A stretch of DNA of 64,000 nt from Anisodus tanguticus (GCA_034509755.1 CM067548.1:15142018-15206017); one strand, 5' to 3'; counted from the stretch's first letter, positions 1-11,615 are shown. Made by a program: numbers and translations. The notes: a model not told the origin generated them from the letters alone.

Positions 1-2483
1 AGATAAAACTAATTAAAGTCATGATTTAGAGTGTAAAAGGATGTGGTGAACCTTGAATTCTTTAAACAAGATTATGGTGTTGATAAAATGACCATGTTGT
101 AGAGTTTGACTTGATTATGAAAGCCTTTTTCCTAATTGGTGAAGAAACCTAGGGTTTGTAAATTGGAGATTTATTGAATTATGGAATTGAAGGTCTAAAT
201 AAGGTTTCTTTTCAAATTAACTTTAGGTTATATCTATTAATCACATTTAGTAGCTTTTGTAGTAATAAAGTATGGATTTGGACACTGTGGGCCCGAGAAG
301 GATTTTAGTCGTCTTACGTTTGATTTGGGATTTAGTCCTTGTATGTGCTTGAGTTAATATTAATATTTAGAACTTGCATGTTAGACTACATTCGCTATGA
401 GAAGTCATAAAGGTTCAGAGACGCACATTGAGGATTGACCATTCATGGCTCTTGCTCGACATCGAGGTAGGCTACAATTTAGTTTTTGAGACATCGATAG
501 AAGTACGTAATTAGTTATAAATATTGAGGGGTATTGGGTGCGTTTTGGGGTCCCACTCAAGTGATTGTGATGAACATTTGAGTGGGTATTTATTCAAAAC
601 AAAAAAACATTCTGAAATGAACCCACATATAAAAGTGGGCTGGTCTGCTCATTATTTGTGTTTGTACATTTTTTCATTAGAAGTAGCCCTAAGCTGATTC
701 CGACTTCAGTTTAATTGGGCTTGTCGCCATTATGTGGGCTCGTTGTCGTACTTTTTATTGTTGTGATTATTCATCAACCATACTTGATATGATACTCTGA
801 TTGTACATGGATTATTTGATGTGTTTCTGGAAGAATGTGATATTCATCTCTATACTGGTTGCACTTTATTACATAATGATTCCTACCTGATATATGTCAT
901 TTGCATTCATACATTCATGGTTCTGCTGACATTGATATTGGAGTGGTATGATTTGATGTGGTCCAAGAGACCAGGAAAAGGAAGAACACTATTGAGATTA
1001 TGGCAACACTGAGATAATGATGATACACGGGGATCGGGTTTGCACGCCTACAACATATATTATTACAGCCAATAGCTGGGCTCCGTGATTTGATGAGAAT
1101 TTCTAGAGCGTATGGGGTATATGGACTTCGCAGGTCCTCCATGGGAACACAATCATAATATAAACTTGATGTACTATATACGGAATATCAAAGTTCATGT
1201 GCATTGCATTTATATCATACTTCATTACATTATTGATTCATTATGGTTATAACTAATACCTAATTGTTTATTGATGACATGGTTTGGATTGGTGATTGGA
1301 ATATGAGTAATTGACTCCTAAGTAAGTGCATTGGTGGAGTTGGTTATGTGGACCTATATGGTTGTCCTGATTGGCTTGCTCTATGTAGAGTGGTCATGTT
1401 TACTCATGTACGGGTTTGGTACTTGTTGTAAGACTTGTCTGTGTTCGCGGACTTCATTAACTAGTATTGATTTGTGGGTGATCGGGTTAATTCATAATGG
1501 TCTAGCTTGGATTATGTGTATAATTATTGGGTCATTCTCGTGTGGTCTTGCTTACATAGTGTTCAAGTGTGTGATTGTGGCTTGGTCGGTAATAGTAAGG
1601 AATAGAGAGCTACTTAATAATTGTGGGACGAGTCTAATGTAATAAAATGTGTCTTGCTTGTAATTTGAATTGGCTATACTTAGGGTTGAGACTAGTGGTA
1701 ATAACCGTAAACAAGGAATCTACATCCTAAGGGTTATATTGGGGAAGGTCTAAGGTGGCGGTGTAATGCACCGTGTGTCTAACTCACATGTGTTGTCAAA
1801 CTGGAATAGTGAGGTCTAGAATGTTATATGTCATTAATATTCCTATATGTGTATTGAGGAGAGTCCCGGAACTTATGAACTTATTTGTTCTTGAGTGTTC
1901 CATGACTTACGTATGGAATGGTAGTCTTATGTACTATAATTCTTAACTGGACTAGTGAATCCTTATTTGATTAGATTGACTTGACAATTCCATGAACTAT
2001 TGCATAAGCTATTTGACTTATTCGACTAATTGAATTGCTAATAATAGGATTATGTGGTGTCAACTTGGTATTTATCTCTGATTGCGTAGCTTCCATCGTT
2101 ATTGGCCTATGATGTCTATGGGGGTAGGTTGTGTACTCATGCTACACTTGTTACATCTTTTTCATGGATACAAGTATTCGGTCTATCAGGTTGCAGATTG
2201 GAGTACATGAAGCTGAGGCATACTAGGTGGCCTTAGCTTCTATATTATATAGACTATCTCCTTCATTTAGAGTAGTGTCGTTATATCTTTCTTTCAGTTG
2301 TTGTATTGTAGAATCCTTTTATAAATCATACTAGGTTTTGGGAAAGAATTTATTGTACGAGCGCAACTATGTAAACAATTTAAAGAATTGATATTTGTCC
2401 GTAATTTTACTCATCTAGATTGGTTCACCTACCGAGGGAATTGTGTAGGTGCCACCACGACTCTTGTGATTTGGGTCGTGACA
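1..2483 (+). mobile_element. Ty3/gypsy LTR, family G, 3' part (5' end outside window)
   Basis: The segment ends in GGGTCGTGACA at 2473-2483, a typical 3' end of Solanaceae gypsy LTRs read in the sense direction, so the LTR points to the right. Bases about 470-760 match, in inverted orientation, bases about 8980-9210, where a second copy of the same LTR family lies on the minus strand. No primer binding site follows 2483, so this may be a solo LTR or the 3' LTR of an element lying mostly upstream. Short open frames here (for example 1331-1642) show no domain and are probably chance. Confidence 0.6.
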
Positions 2484-2665
2484 CTGACCGAGAGGGTCAT
2501 ATCCAATAAATAGATGAAATGGAATTCCGACCGAGAGGGTCATGACCAACAAATAAATAAAAGGGTAATCTGACCGAGAGGGTCACAACCGATAAATGGA
2601 CGAAATGGCAATCCGACCAAGAGGGTCGCAACCAATAAATGGACGAAATGACACCCTTTGGCCGA
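2484..2665. repeat. Tandem repeat, about 45 bp x 4
   Basis: Four diverged copies begin with GACCGAGAGGGTC followed by an AT-rich stretch resembling AACCAATAAATGGACGAAATG. They start near 2484, 2529, 2572 and 2614. The array begins directly after the G-family LTR end and stops at the CCTTTGGCCGACC motif of a different LTR fragment. No coding potential is seen. Confidence 0.8.
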
Positions 2666-2722
2666 CCTTGAAGTCTTCAATATAGCCAATTCATGAACTT
2701 GTTAGTTCATAAATTCTTCCTT
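2655..2722 (-). mobile_element. Fragment of a C-type LTR
   Basis: About 65 bases match 54533-54600 inside the LTR of element C at high identity, in the same orientation. The fragment ends where the D-family LTR begins at 2723, so it is probably a remnant split by that insertion or joined to it by rearrangement. Confidence 0.6.
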
Positions 2723-3146
2723 CTAAACCCAAGACCTCCTTCAATTGAATCAACTAAAGCACCCACACTATGGAAAATTTCCACAATTGAACAAGTTCAT
2801 GTGAGAAATCATGGAAAGTATTCTTCAACAACAAAGAAATTACAATCTAAAACTAAGGCAAGTATTTATAGTCAATGTCTAGTACAACAAAGGCCCAAAA
2901 GTGGCCTTTGTGAAAATAATCCAACATGGGACCTTCTTTGTCTTGCAATTCTAACCACTTTTTCTGGTGGCCTCCAAATCCATGCTCTTCTCTTCCTATT
3001 CATTCCAAGCTATCTCCCACACATTGTAGACCTTTTATTGAATCCCTTTAAGTGCATCCAAGGCCTCCCTCTTCATGAACATGGCTTGTAGAGATTGGAA
3101 CTCCCGAGCTTGACTTCTTGTGAAAGGCCTCTTTAGGGTCATATCA
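2723..3146 (-). mobile_element. D-family LTR in inverted orientation
   Basis: The reverse complement begins TGATATGACCC at 3146 and follows the LTR at 49750-50294 through shared blocks, including a TATA-like ACTATAAATACTTGCC and TTTCTCACATGAAC, ending near GGGTTTA. It therefore points left, while the D coding sequence that starts right beside it points right. The purine tract expected upstream of a 3' LTR is absent on its 3147 side. It could be a solo LTR, a 5' LTR of another copy, or half of an inverted D element. The frame 2693-3091 that crosses it is not a gene. Confidence 0.7.
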
Positions 3147-3560
3147 TGATAGGAGCCTAGATGTGGAGGGAGACATGGGTATGATTCCCATAGGGGATGA
3201 GGGAGATGAAGAGTTATGGGTAGGCTCTATGTTCAAGAAGAGAAGGAAATATGGCAAGGCTATGAAGATATGGGATTCCAAAATGACAACTTGCATACCA
3301 TTAAGGTGGAACTTCCCAAGGGTGACGACAAGGCTAAATGAGTAACAATGATAAAACTAACTTTCCTTGTCCTTCTACCATTCAATGTTTTAAATGCCAA
3401 GGTAGAGGCCACATTGTAGGTGAATGTCCTAATAGGAGATTAATTGTGGCCATGCTTGATGGTTATCAAACCGATGAAGATGAGAAGGGTGGTGAGGAGG
3501 GGAGTGATGGTGAACCAAAAGGTGATCATGAAGGAGAATTTGAATAGGAGGAGGATGAAT
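3147..3560 (+). pseudogene. Element D gag remnant with zinc knuckle
   Basis: This is the start of the surviving D coding region. A basic linker (3163-3345) leads to a frame at 3338-3547 that carries a CCHC zinc knuckle, CFKCQGRGHIVGEC, at residues 18-31, followed by PNRR and an acidic tail rich in E, D and G. A gag of this lineage packages element RNA in cytoplasmic particles through that knuckle. The core retrotrans_gag domain expected between linker and knuckle is missing, so there is an internal deletion, and the N-terminus is absent. It lies just upstream of protease sequence in the normal gag-pol order. The family call is confident; the product is non-functional. Confidence 0.7.
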
Positions 3561-4344
3561 GGCGACTAGAGGAGAATATTAATTTTGCGTGTGTGTTGCG
3601 AAGGATCATGAGTGCAATGAATAGATAGGAACTTGATCAAAGGGAAAATCTCTTCCATACTCATTGCAAATCATGGATAAAGTGGGAGTTTCATAAATGT
3701 GTTGAGAACAACATTGGTTGATCATATGAAGTTTCCCATAAGGAAACATCCTAGCCCCTACAAGCTATAGTGGTTCAATGATTGTGGAGAAGTGAGGGTC
3801 ATCAAGCGGGTTGTAGCGAAGTTTATCATTGGAAAGTACCAAGATGAAGTCTTATGTGATGTGGTACCAATGCAAGCATGTCACATATTGCTCAGAAGAC
3901 CATGAAAATTTGATAGGGATGCTTAACATAGTGGGAGGTCCAATAAGTATTCCTTTGTCTTTGAGGGTAGAAAGCATATTCTCACCCCCATTGACACACT
4001 ATCAAGTGAGTGAGGACTATAGAATCATGAAGGAGCTTCAGGAAAGAGTTCAAAAGGAGGAGGTTGAGAAATAGTCTTTACTTAACCAAGAGGAACAAGG
4101 GGTAACAAAGGGGAATCCAAGATGTGTACACTTGTCAAACCAAACAATTATTTGAATGGAGTTGATGAGGGCCATTTTACTATGGGAATTTTAAAGAAAG
4201 ATCTCTTGTTACATGATAACCAAGACACTAGCATTTTGCCTAGTAATGTTTCTTCTCTTTTGCAGGAATATGATGGCCTATTTCCGGAAGAGATGCCCAG
4301 AGGATTACCTCCATTAAGGGGGTATTGAACATCAAATTAATTTT
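3561..4344 (+). pseudogene. Element D aspartic protease and linker, frameshifted
   Basis: Reading all three plus frames gives consecutive pieces of a gypsy protease: RENLFHTHC near 3639, a segment with RVIKRVVAKFIIGKYQDE near 3795-3847, DVVPMQACHILL at about 3860-3895, and a basic stretch ending in ILTPI. The catalytic D-G-G-S region near 3680-3720 is scrambled by stops and frame changes. A linker with EYDGLFPEEMPRGLPPL (near 4268-4318) precedes the reverse transcriptase, as in many gypsy pols. Several stops and at least two frameshifts make this a decayed gene. Confidence 0.65.
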
Positions 4345-5339
4345 ATGCTGGGATCCCAAATTCCCAACAAACTGGCATATAGGAGAAATCCGGAAGAAAC
4401 TAAAGAGTTGCATAGGCAAGTTGAAGAGCTACTTGACAAAGGGCTAGTGAAGGAAAGTCTTATCCCATTTGTCCTTCCTGTGATACTTGTTCCCAAGAAA
4501 GATGGCACTTTGAGGATGTGTATTGATTGTAGGGTCGTTAACAAAATAATGGTAAAGTATCGACATCCTATCCCTAGACTTGATGGTATGTTGGATGAGC
4601 TACGTGGCTCAAGTGTGTTCTCTAAAATTGACCTTCGAAGTGGATATAACTAAATTCTCATGCACCCCAGTGATGAGTGGAAGACAACCTTCAAAACCAA
4701 GTTTGGGCTATATGAGTGGCTTGTTATGCCGTTTGCTCTCACCAATGTAGCTAGTACTTTCATGAGGTTGATGAACCACATATTGAAGTCTTTCATCAAC
4801 AAGTTTGTCATCATTTATTTTGATGACATCCTTGTCTATAGCAAGACTATTGAGGATCATGTGTGCCATTTGAGGCAAGTTTTTGATGTCTTATTGTGTG
4901 AGAGGTTGTATGCTAATCTCAAGAAGTGCTCCTTTTGTGTTGACGGAGTGGTATTCTTGGGTTATGTGGTAAGTGTGTATGGCGTGGAGGTTGATGAAGA
5001 GAAGGTCGAATACATTAGAACTTGGCCAAGTTCTAAAAATGCAACTGGTGTGAGGAGTTACCATGTGTTGATATATTTTCGTAGGAGATTTGTGGAGTTT
5101 AGTACCATTGTCGCTCCATTAACCCAATTGATCAAGAAAGATATGACATTTGTTTTGGGATATGAGAAAGAGAAGTCCTTTAAAGAGTGGAAGTCAAAAT
5201 TTAGTTCTTCTCCATAATTGTAATTGCCGGATTTTGAGAAGACATTTGAGATCGAATATGACGCTTCAGGTGTTGGCATTGGTAGAGTATTGATGCAAGA
5301 AGGGAAGCCATTAGCCTACTTTAGTGAAAAGTTAAAAGG
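4345..5339 (+). pseudogene. Element D reverse transcriptase and start of RNase H
   Basis: One frame runs from 4345 to 5339 with only three stops, TAA at 4651, 5215 and 5221. It holds the gypsy RT blocks in order: VILVPKKDGTLRMCID, RHPIPRLDGMLDEL, FSKIDLRSGY, LVMPFALTN, the catalytic YFDDILVYS near 4820-4845, and FLGYVV. The RNase H start, [15 protein letters not shown], and FSEKLKG follow up to 5339. RT copies the element RNA; RNase H removes it. The sequence breaks at 5340 where the LTR of element I begins, and the same RNase H domain resumes at 48207. The stop at 4651 falls where related pols have Gln (CAA to TAA). Coding homology is certain, activity is not expected. Confidence 0.9.
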
Positions 5340-6000
5340 TGATAAGATTTTCTAAAGGAAATGCTAAAAAATCAAATCGGAAATGTGGAATATTAAAGGA
5401 TAGGAGAATAGATACAAAAATAATAATCCAAAGCAACCAATGATATATGAAATCGAATACTTCAATGGAAGTGAACTATAAAAACACCTAAACTATAAGA
5501 GTTTTGGAATGATTCCACTAGTGATCAAAGCTCAAGTGTGAATCATGATCAAGGTCAAGAACAACCTCACAATTACACTATAAATTATGCTAAGAACTAG
5601 AGATAACATATAAAATACAATACTAATATCTCATAAGAGTTTCATCATCAAAACAAGCTAAAGCCATTGAAAATGACTAAGGTGTGTATTTATACTATTT
5701 ATACTATATGCTTATTACAAGCTAGGGCCAAAAGTGACCATAACCTTCAAATTGCAATTATAACCCAAATTGGGATCTTCAAGCCTCCTTTCAATTCTAG
5801 CCATTTTTTGTAGTGCCCTTCTCTTTCCATACGTTCCAAGCAATCATCTATACAATGTATACCCTTGGGATTGATCTTCCATGGCTTTCAAAGGTCCTAT
5901 CTCCATCATCAACGGGCATATGGCATGGAAATACTAATCCAAAGCTTTCCCATGATCCTTAGCCCTCGTAAGTTCCCATGAGCCTCATAGGGTCATATCA
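5340..6000 (-). mobile_element. Element I 3' LTR
   Basis: It starts TGATAAGATTTTC and ends GGTCATATCA. It aligns along its length with 47561-48206, which starts TGATAACATTCCC and also ends GGTCATATCA. Flanking bases are AAAGG (5335-5339) and AAGGG (48207-48211), a target duplication with one mismatch. A purine tract lies on its interior side when read on the minus strand (AAGAAAGGAAGGA at 6001-6013), so this is the 3' LTR of a minus-strand element. The insertion point is inside the RNase H domain of element D. Confidence 0.88.
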
Positions 6001-7029
6001 TCCTTCCTTTCTTGAAAAGGATTCGTTCTCGAATCCGAACCTTGCAAAAACCAAGGGAAGAAATACACAAGCATGGTCCTCATGACAATAGTGTTAGTAC
6101 AAATAGCAATAATCTTATTCTCACGCCAAAGATGTATAAACTTGTGGTACAACCATGTACCAATGAGCACCAAGAACATATTTTCCACACATAAGATATC
6201 AAGAAGTTGATTCCTGAAAATATCATGAATCGAGGATATAGTAAAGAGACCAATGGATTCAAAAAGACAAGCATGTGATACTACATTGGATCTAGAAAAC
6301 AAAAATCACATTCAATCCTCATTTCCCAAACAAGACCAATCATACAAGTTTAATACCTCTCCGGAGTAAAAGGGGTAGACATAGCCTTTAGGAACACTCA
6401 AAAGCACATAGGTCATGGAATCTAGTAGTTTCACTATGGCATAGCTACAAGATAAGGAAAAGGAACTACTCACCTTGACATTGGAAAACTCAACAAGACA
6501 TGCACTCTCAAAATGAAACTCATCATAAGCAAACAAATTGTAAAGAAAAGTGTCACTCAAGATGACTTCATCCATGGTATCCTCACATGTAGCATTTCCA
6601 TTAGGTTCACCGACACAAGCAAGCATACTACAAGGATTTGGGACACTCAAGAAGGAAGTTGCAATTTGGAAACAAGTATTATCTTCCTTTTCAAAACACT
6701 CCTTTCCCCCCAAGTATATTATCATCCACAAAGGGAAGATCTTTATCATAGGGAGAAGTGTCATCATTCCATAGTGGATTTTCAAATATCAAGTAGTCTG
6801 CAAAAGTGGCTACACTTCAACATCACAACACATACCACTAGGAACCTCCTTTTCACTAGTCATGTCATTATCAAATAAGACATTATCATTAAAGAGAGAA
6901 CAATCAATGAATGATGAGGATTGAAAACATGTAATTTCACACTCATAAAGACAATCATCATTTTCAAAGCATTTTTCTTTTAATGAATATCCACATGATC
7001 AACTTTGTCAATATTATCACCAATTTGAG
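6001..7029 (-). pseudogene. Element I 3' coding region, unrecognised protein with gypsy tail
   Basis: The minus strand carries long open stretches at 6312-6785 and 5985-6302 that look like one diverged frame. The part at 6312-6785 is rich in F, S, C and acidic residues (for example KECFEKEDNTCFQIATSF and CEDTMDEVILSDTF). The second part ends SDSRTNPFQERKDDM, which is the usual C-terminal tail of D-type gypsy polyproteins just before the purine tract. No protease, RT, RNase H or integrase motif is present. I do not recognise the domain. It sits where pol should be in an element that still has LTRs, primer site, leader and a gag start. It may be a captured host sequence or a domain special to a non-autonomous lineage. 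Confidence 0.5.
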
Positions 7030-8098
7030 GTTCATTAAGCACACCTTGCCCACTTACATCAATACATCTCCCAAACCAACATGGGACGCATCATAATAAA
7101 CAGAGAAATCATTACCCTCCAGGGGTAATGCTAAATTAAAGCCAAAGTCAACAAAGTCTTGTGCTTTTGAAAGCTCTCCTCACAAGCATCGGACCACTTA
7201 AAAGGAACCTCCTTATGAGTCAATCTGGTCAGGTAAGACACAATAGAAGCATATCCTTTCACGAACCGACGGTAGTAACTGTCAGCCCCACGATGTACGA
7301 ATCTCAGTCATAGTAGTGGGCCTCGCCAAATCCCTAACAACCTCAACCCTCTTAGGATCAATAATAATCCCATCATTGGACAATACGTGGCCCAAGAATG
7401 CCACATAATCAATCTAGAACTCACACTTTGAAAACTTGGCGTAAAGCTCTTTATCTCTCAACAACCATAGGAAAATCCTCAAATGATGCTCATATTCCCC
7501 TCTACTCTTTGAATAAAACAAGATATCATCGATAAAGATAATGACGAAGGAATTCAAGTATGGCCTAAAAATGCCACGCATCAAGTCCATGAAAGTTGTC
7601 GGGCATTCGTAAGCCCAAATGACATCACAAGGAACTTGTAATGACCATAATGAGTACTAAAGGTTATCTTCGGAACATCCTCAGCTCGAATCTTCAGCTG
7701 GTGATAGCCTGGCCTCAAATCAATGTTCAAAAATATCGAAGCACCCTGAAGCTAGTTGAACAAGTTATCAATACGAGGAATCGGATACTTATTACGAATG
7801 GTGACTTGTTCAATTGACGGTAATCTATGCACATCCTCATCGTACTATCTTTCTTCTTTATGAACAAAATGGGGGCACCCTAAGGGGAGACACTTGGCCT
7901 AATGAACCCCTTACTCAGTAAATCCTATAACTCCTCTTTTAACTCCCTCAACTCAGTAAGTGACTTTCTATACGGTGCAATAGAAATAGGGCATGTGCCC
8001 AACACTAAATCGATGCAAAAATTAATGTCATGATCAAGTGGCCTACCCGGAAAATCGGCAGGGAATACCTCCGTGAACTCACATAAAATAGGCATAGA
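7030..8098 (-). pseudogene. Element H reverse transcriptase and RNase H, decayed
   Basis: Minus-strand translation in several frames gives the gypsy RT order: a DFPG-like linker near 8060, IAPYRKSLTEL near 7960, [19 protein letters not shown] near 7820-7870, a degraded [17 protein letters not shown] near 7690, VMSFGLTNA near 7615, FIDDILFYS (catalytic FIDD) near 7510-7535, KCEF and FLGHV near 7400-7440, and a YYRRFVKGYASI block near 7240-7280. The start of RNase H (VYYDASHVGLGDVLM) lies near 7050-7110. Sequence related to H stops near 7030, so the RNase H end, integrase and 3' LTR are missing. Stops and frameshifts are frequent. Confidence 0.8.
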
Positions 8099-8672
8099 CT
8101 AAAGGGGCAAATAAACAACATTAGTATCACAAACATGGTCCAAGTAGGCCAAACACCCCTTGTTGACTAGTTTCTTCGCGCGGAGGTAAGAATTGATCTT
8201 TGGAGCGGGACTCGGAGTACCCCTCCACTCAAGTCTAGGAATCCCAGGCATAGCTAGGGTGACTGTCTTGGCGTGACAGTCCAAAATCGCATGGTACGGT
8301 GACAACCAACTCAATCCAAAAATAATATCGAATTGTACCATGTCCAAGATCACGTGGTACCCACTTGTTGTACCCCATAAAAGTAACTAAGCAAGATCGA
8401 TAGACTCGATCGACTGATATTGAATCTCCAACCGGAGTAGACACATAAATAGGCATATCGGTACGGTCACAAGTCAAATACTAACCAACCAAATGATAAG
8501 CAAACACATAAGAGAAAGTAGACCCGTAATCAAACAAGGTCGTAGCCGGCCAATGACGAACATAATTATTACATGAGATCACAACATCAGAAGCCTCAAC
8601 CTCTAGCCTACTAGGAAAACCATAGCAATGTGTACCACCCCGACCACTCTGGCTAGACTATGCTCCTCCTAA
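8099..8672 (-). pseudogene. Element H protease
   Basis: Two overlapping minus frames carry a retropepsin-like domain. A TTLFDYGSTFSYV motif near 8515-8550 holds the catalytic Asp (D-Y-G-S, where D-P-G-S is usual). Then come VSTPVGDSISVDRVYRSC near 8380-8445 and DMVQFDIIFGLSWLSPYHAI near 8285-8345. The upstream part has a Gln/Ser/Gly/Arg-rich linker (SSQSGRGGTHC near 8625-8660) normally found between the zinc knuckle and protease. A frameshift separates the halves near 8350. The frame is cut at 8673 by the chimeric LTR. It belongs to the same gene as the gag at 10571-11402. Confidence 0.85.
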
Positions 8673-10570
8673 TGTACATAAGGAAGGGATTATATGGTTA
8701 GGTTGGTCGGAGTTGGTTTGGGGCTGTATGGACACAAATATGGGAATCAAATGGAGGTTGGTGAAATACGATGGTTTTCAGACATCTTAGGTTTGTAGGA
8801 GGTGTATGGGTGCCCTTACATGGTTTGGGGCTAAGGTGTTTGGAGAGGATGAACTAGACACGTTGTAGGTTATGTTGGTGGTTGGATGGTGGTAAAGTGG
8901 CAGAAATTGGTCGGGACAGTAAGGTACAAAGGTTGAACCCGGTGAGGATTGTGATGAATAAACACAAAAATATCAAATATGTCGACGAGCCTACATAATG
9001 GCTATAAGCCCAAATAACAACATTCAGAATCAGCATAAGGCTAACCCCCCAAATCACCTATCATCACAGTTCAACACCAGTACCCACTCAAACGTTCATC
9101 ACAACCATTTGAGTCGGACCCAAAAACACACCCAATATCCCTCAACATTTATAACTACTACGTACTTCTATCAGAGTCTTAAAAAACTAAATTGTAGCTT
9201 ACCTCATTGAAGAACATGAGCGCTAACAAATTAAGCCTCAGTGATCTCCTTGCCTTTCCGATACACCTCGCGATAGTCGAAGTATATCCACGTACATATT
9301 ATTCGTCAATATAAAGCTAATCACAATAAAAATAAGATTTTAAATACTCATCTAGAGCCCATGTCACCAAGTCTCAAACTTTAATACTCAAAAACCTCTA
9401 TTACATAATAATTAATCATATCCTTAAATTAATTAAAAAATATACACATTTGAATCCATAGTTGAACAATAATAAAAAAGCCCCAATTTGAAACCCTAGA
9501 TTTTTCCCTTTTTGAAAACAAAGTTGTATAATCAAAGTACGCTTTAAAACATTATAATCTAACATAACCCAATCCTAATTCATGATATTAACACTATTTG
9601 ATCCATAAATGCTTATTAAAATCAATCATATAATTCTCTTAATCTCTCAATATGCATAACTCATGTTCTCCAACTCACATTATATGCTAAACCACCATTA
9701 AAAGAACCCATAATCATAACTTAAGGGATAAGAGAGAAACAATCTATTACCTCAAGGTTGGAAATGCTCCTAAAGCTCTGAATATACCTTTATGCAGCGC
9801 TGGTTTCGAGGGTTTGTTATTTGGGGAAAAGAAATCTGACCTAAAAATATTTATAGGACACCTAAATAGTGATCTACTGCAGCTAAATTTACTTTGTTGA
9901 AGCAAACTTGCTAAAGTAGAAAATACCTCGCTGGGCCGAGAGTCACTTGAAAACTCACCCCTCTCTGCGGCAGATATGACTCCACTTCATCAGACTTCTC
10001 TCGACTCCCAAATTCAACTTCGGAGCGGATGCTAGTTCTGCCGTAGAATACACCAGACATCAGCTGATGGAAAATAGCCCAAAACCTCAGTTGAACACCT
10101 GAAATACTCTCAGAACCCCCTCAAATACAAACCAAATATGCTCTCTAGGGTAAATAGTGCTACAAAATTGCTCGTACCCTCGAATGTCACAAATAACCAA
10201 GCCAAGGGAAACTTTTTAAAAGAATCATCTAAAGACAAAAAAAAATCCAAACATACAAATAAGGCCACAAACTACATCTGATTACCTCGGGAAGCAAACC
10301 AATGACTCGACTAAGTCATTAATGACCCTCCAGAACTACCAAAAGTGACGGGACCTAAAAATGAACTCATCTAGCAAAAATTCAACTTTGAGTCTAACTA
10401 ACCAACTGTAAGTTCTCAAACTTGGGCTTTTTATCTGAAATTCATATAAATGGACCTTGGCATCCATGCCACCCATCCCCACGCATCACAAACCCTGCAT
10501 AAATATCACGAGAAGGGTAACATAGTCAAATAAGTGTCTTTAGCTAAAACTGACCGAATGGGTCATTACA
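8673..10570 (-). mobile_element. Chimeric LTR inserted in element H (family G 5' part, family B 3' part)
   Basis: Read on the minus strand it begins TGTAATGACCC at 10570. From there to about 8933 it is G-family LTR: bases 8980-9210 match 470-760 inverted. From 8932 to 8673 it matches the end of the B LTR (58178-58440), ending CCTTATGTACA. The whole has TG...CA ends, but flanking bases (CCTAA, ACTCT) do not form a target duplication. It splits H between gag and protease, and part of gag appears lost. It may result from recombination between two LTRs or from template switching. Confidence 0.6.
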
Positions 10571-11402
10571 ACTCTACCACGGAGATACCTCTCTACCGCA
10601 AATGGGTGAACTTTTCCCTACACTGATCGCTCAAAGTACACGACATGCACTTTTCCAAGAAGGCCTGGTGGAACTGTACCCAGGTGAGTGGAGGTGAACT
10701 AACATATTTTCCCTCAATATAATACCTCCACCACGTCTTTGCAACTCTGTGAAACTTGAAAGACACATAATCCACACCATGAGACTCTATGATAACCATC
10801 TTGTAAAGCCTCTCATACATATCCATAATGAACTCACAGGCATTCTTGCTATGCATTCCATAGAATCTAAGCGACTCCATCTTTGAAAACCTGTCGATGA
10901 GCTCTTGATCCCTAAATGTCAAAGTCTGGGATGCTACTGGTCTAGGGACACTCTTAGGGACTGGTATACCATAAATGCATGGGGCTATGGAAGCAGCAGG
11001 CTGCATCCTCAGTGTCTTCCCTTGCTCAAGAGTCTATACTTCTGCTCTAGTATGAGATTCACATGGAGTAGTGGCACCGCCTTAGGCCTACTGGGCATTG
11101 AGATGTATACGGGCCAAGGTGTCCTAGAATACTAGGTCAGACATGACCTCGGGGTGTGTCTGGGCTAGCCCCATACATCTCTCAGTTGTATATACTCTCT
11201 CGGGCTATCACTCTGGCTGATGCTCTGTAGAATCTAATTATGCCCACCTCTGTGCATCCACACAGGCCCCGCCACTAGCCGATGCAGCACCACAACCTCT
11301 AGCTAGGCCGCGACCTGTAGCCTATCCTCGTCCTCTCATGTCGGCCCTAGTTGGAGGCTTAGGCACTCCGTCCCTCGTGATATCAGCTCGTGTCCTGTCC
11401 AT
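10571..11402 (-). pseudogene. Element H gag, 5' part
   Basis: A start codon at 11400-11402 (MDRTRADITRDGVPKPPT) opens a degenerate N-terminus with Gly/Arg/Ala repeats. The open stretch at 10593-11006 carries the gypsy gag core: DRFSKMESLRFYG, AKTWWRYYIEGK and WVQFHQAFLEKC. After FTHLR there is a TAG at 10593-10595 where related gags have Gln, then ISVVE, and the sequence is cut at 10570 by the chimeric LTR. The zinc knuckle is missing. Gag would form the particle. Several upstream stops confirm a dead gene. Confidence 0.8.
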
Positions 11403-11600
11403 CTGTGAGAGAATAGAAATAAATCAGATAGCAATTCAAATGTTCTGTATACAAATTTGAATAAAGTATCATGAAAGAATGAATAAATTGAAGTTTTCTA
11501 AATGTCCCATAGCTTGTCCCAGTTAAGTACGAAGCTCATCGTAATAATCAGCAAGACTCTACTAGACATGCTATTGTACTTATAGACCGGGTAACCTAGG

Positions 11601-11612
11601 GCTCTAATACCA
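11601..11612 (-). promoter_or_regulatory. Element H primer binding site (initiator Met type)
   Basis: On the minus strand this reads TGGTATTAGAGC, one base from TGGTATCAGAGC, the usual site complementary to the 3' end of initiator-Met tRNA. It lies 3-4 bases from the end of the LTR at 11616, the expected spacing, and fixes the element orientation. Confidence 0.8.
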
Positions 11613-11615
11613 ACT

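Noticed and set aside
8646..10575. ACTCT on both sides of the chimeric LTR as target duplication
   Set aside because: The left ACTCT (8646-8650) is 22 bases away from the TG end at 8673, and H gag-like sequence continues between.
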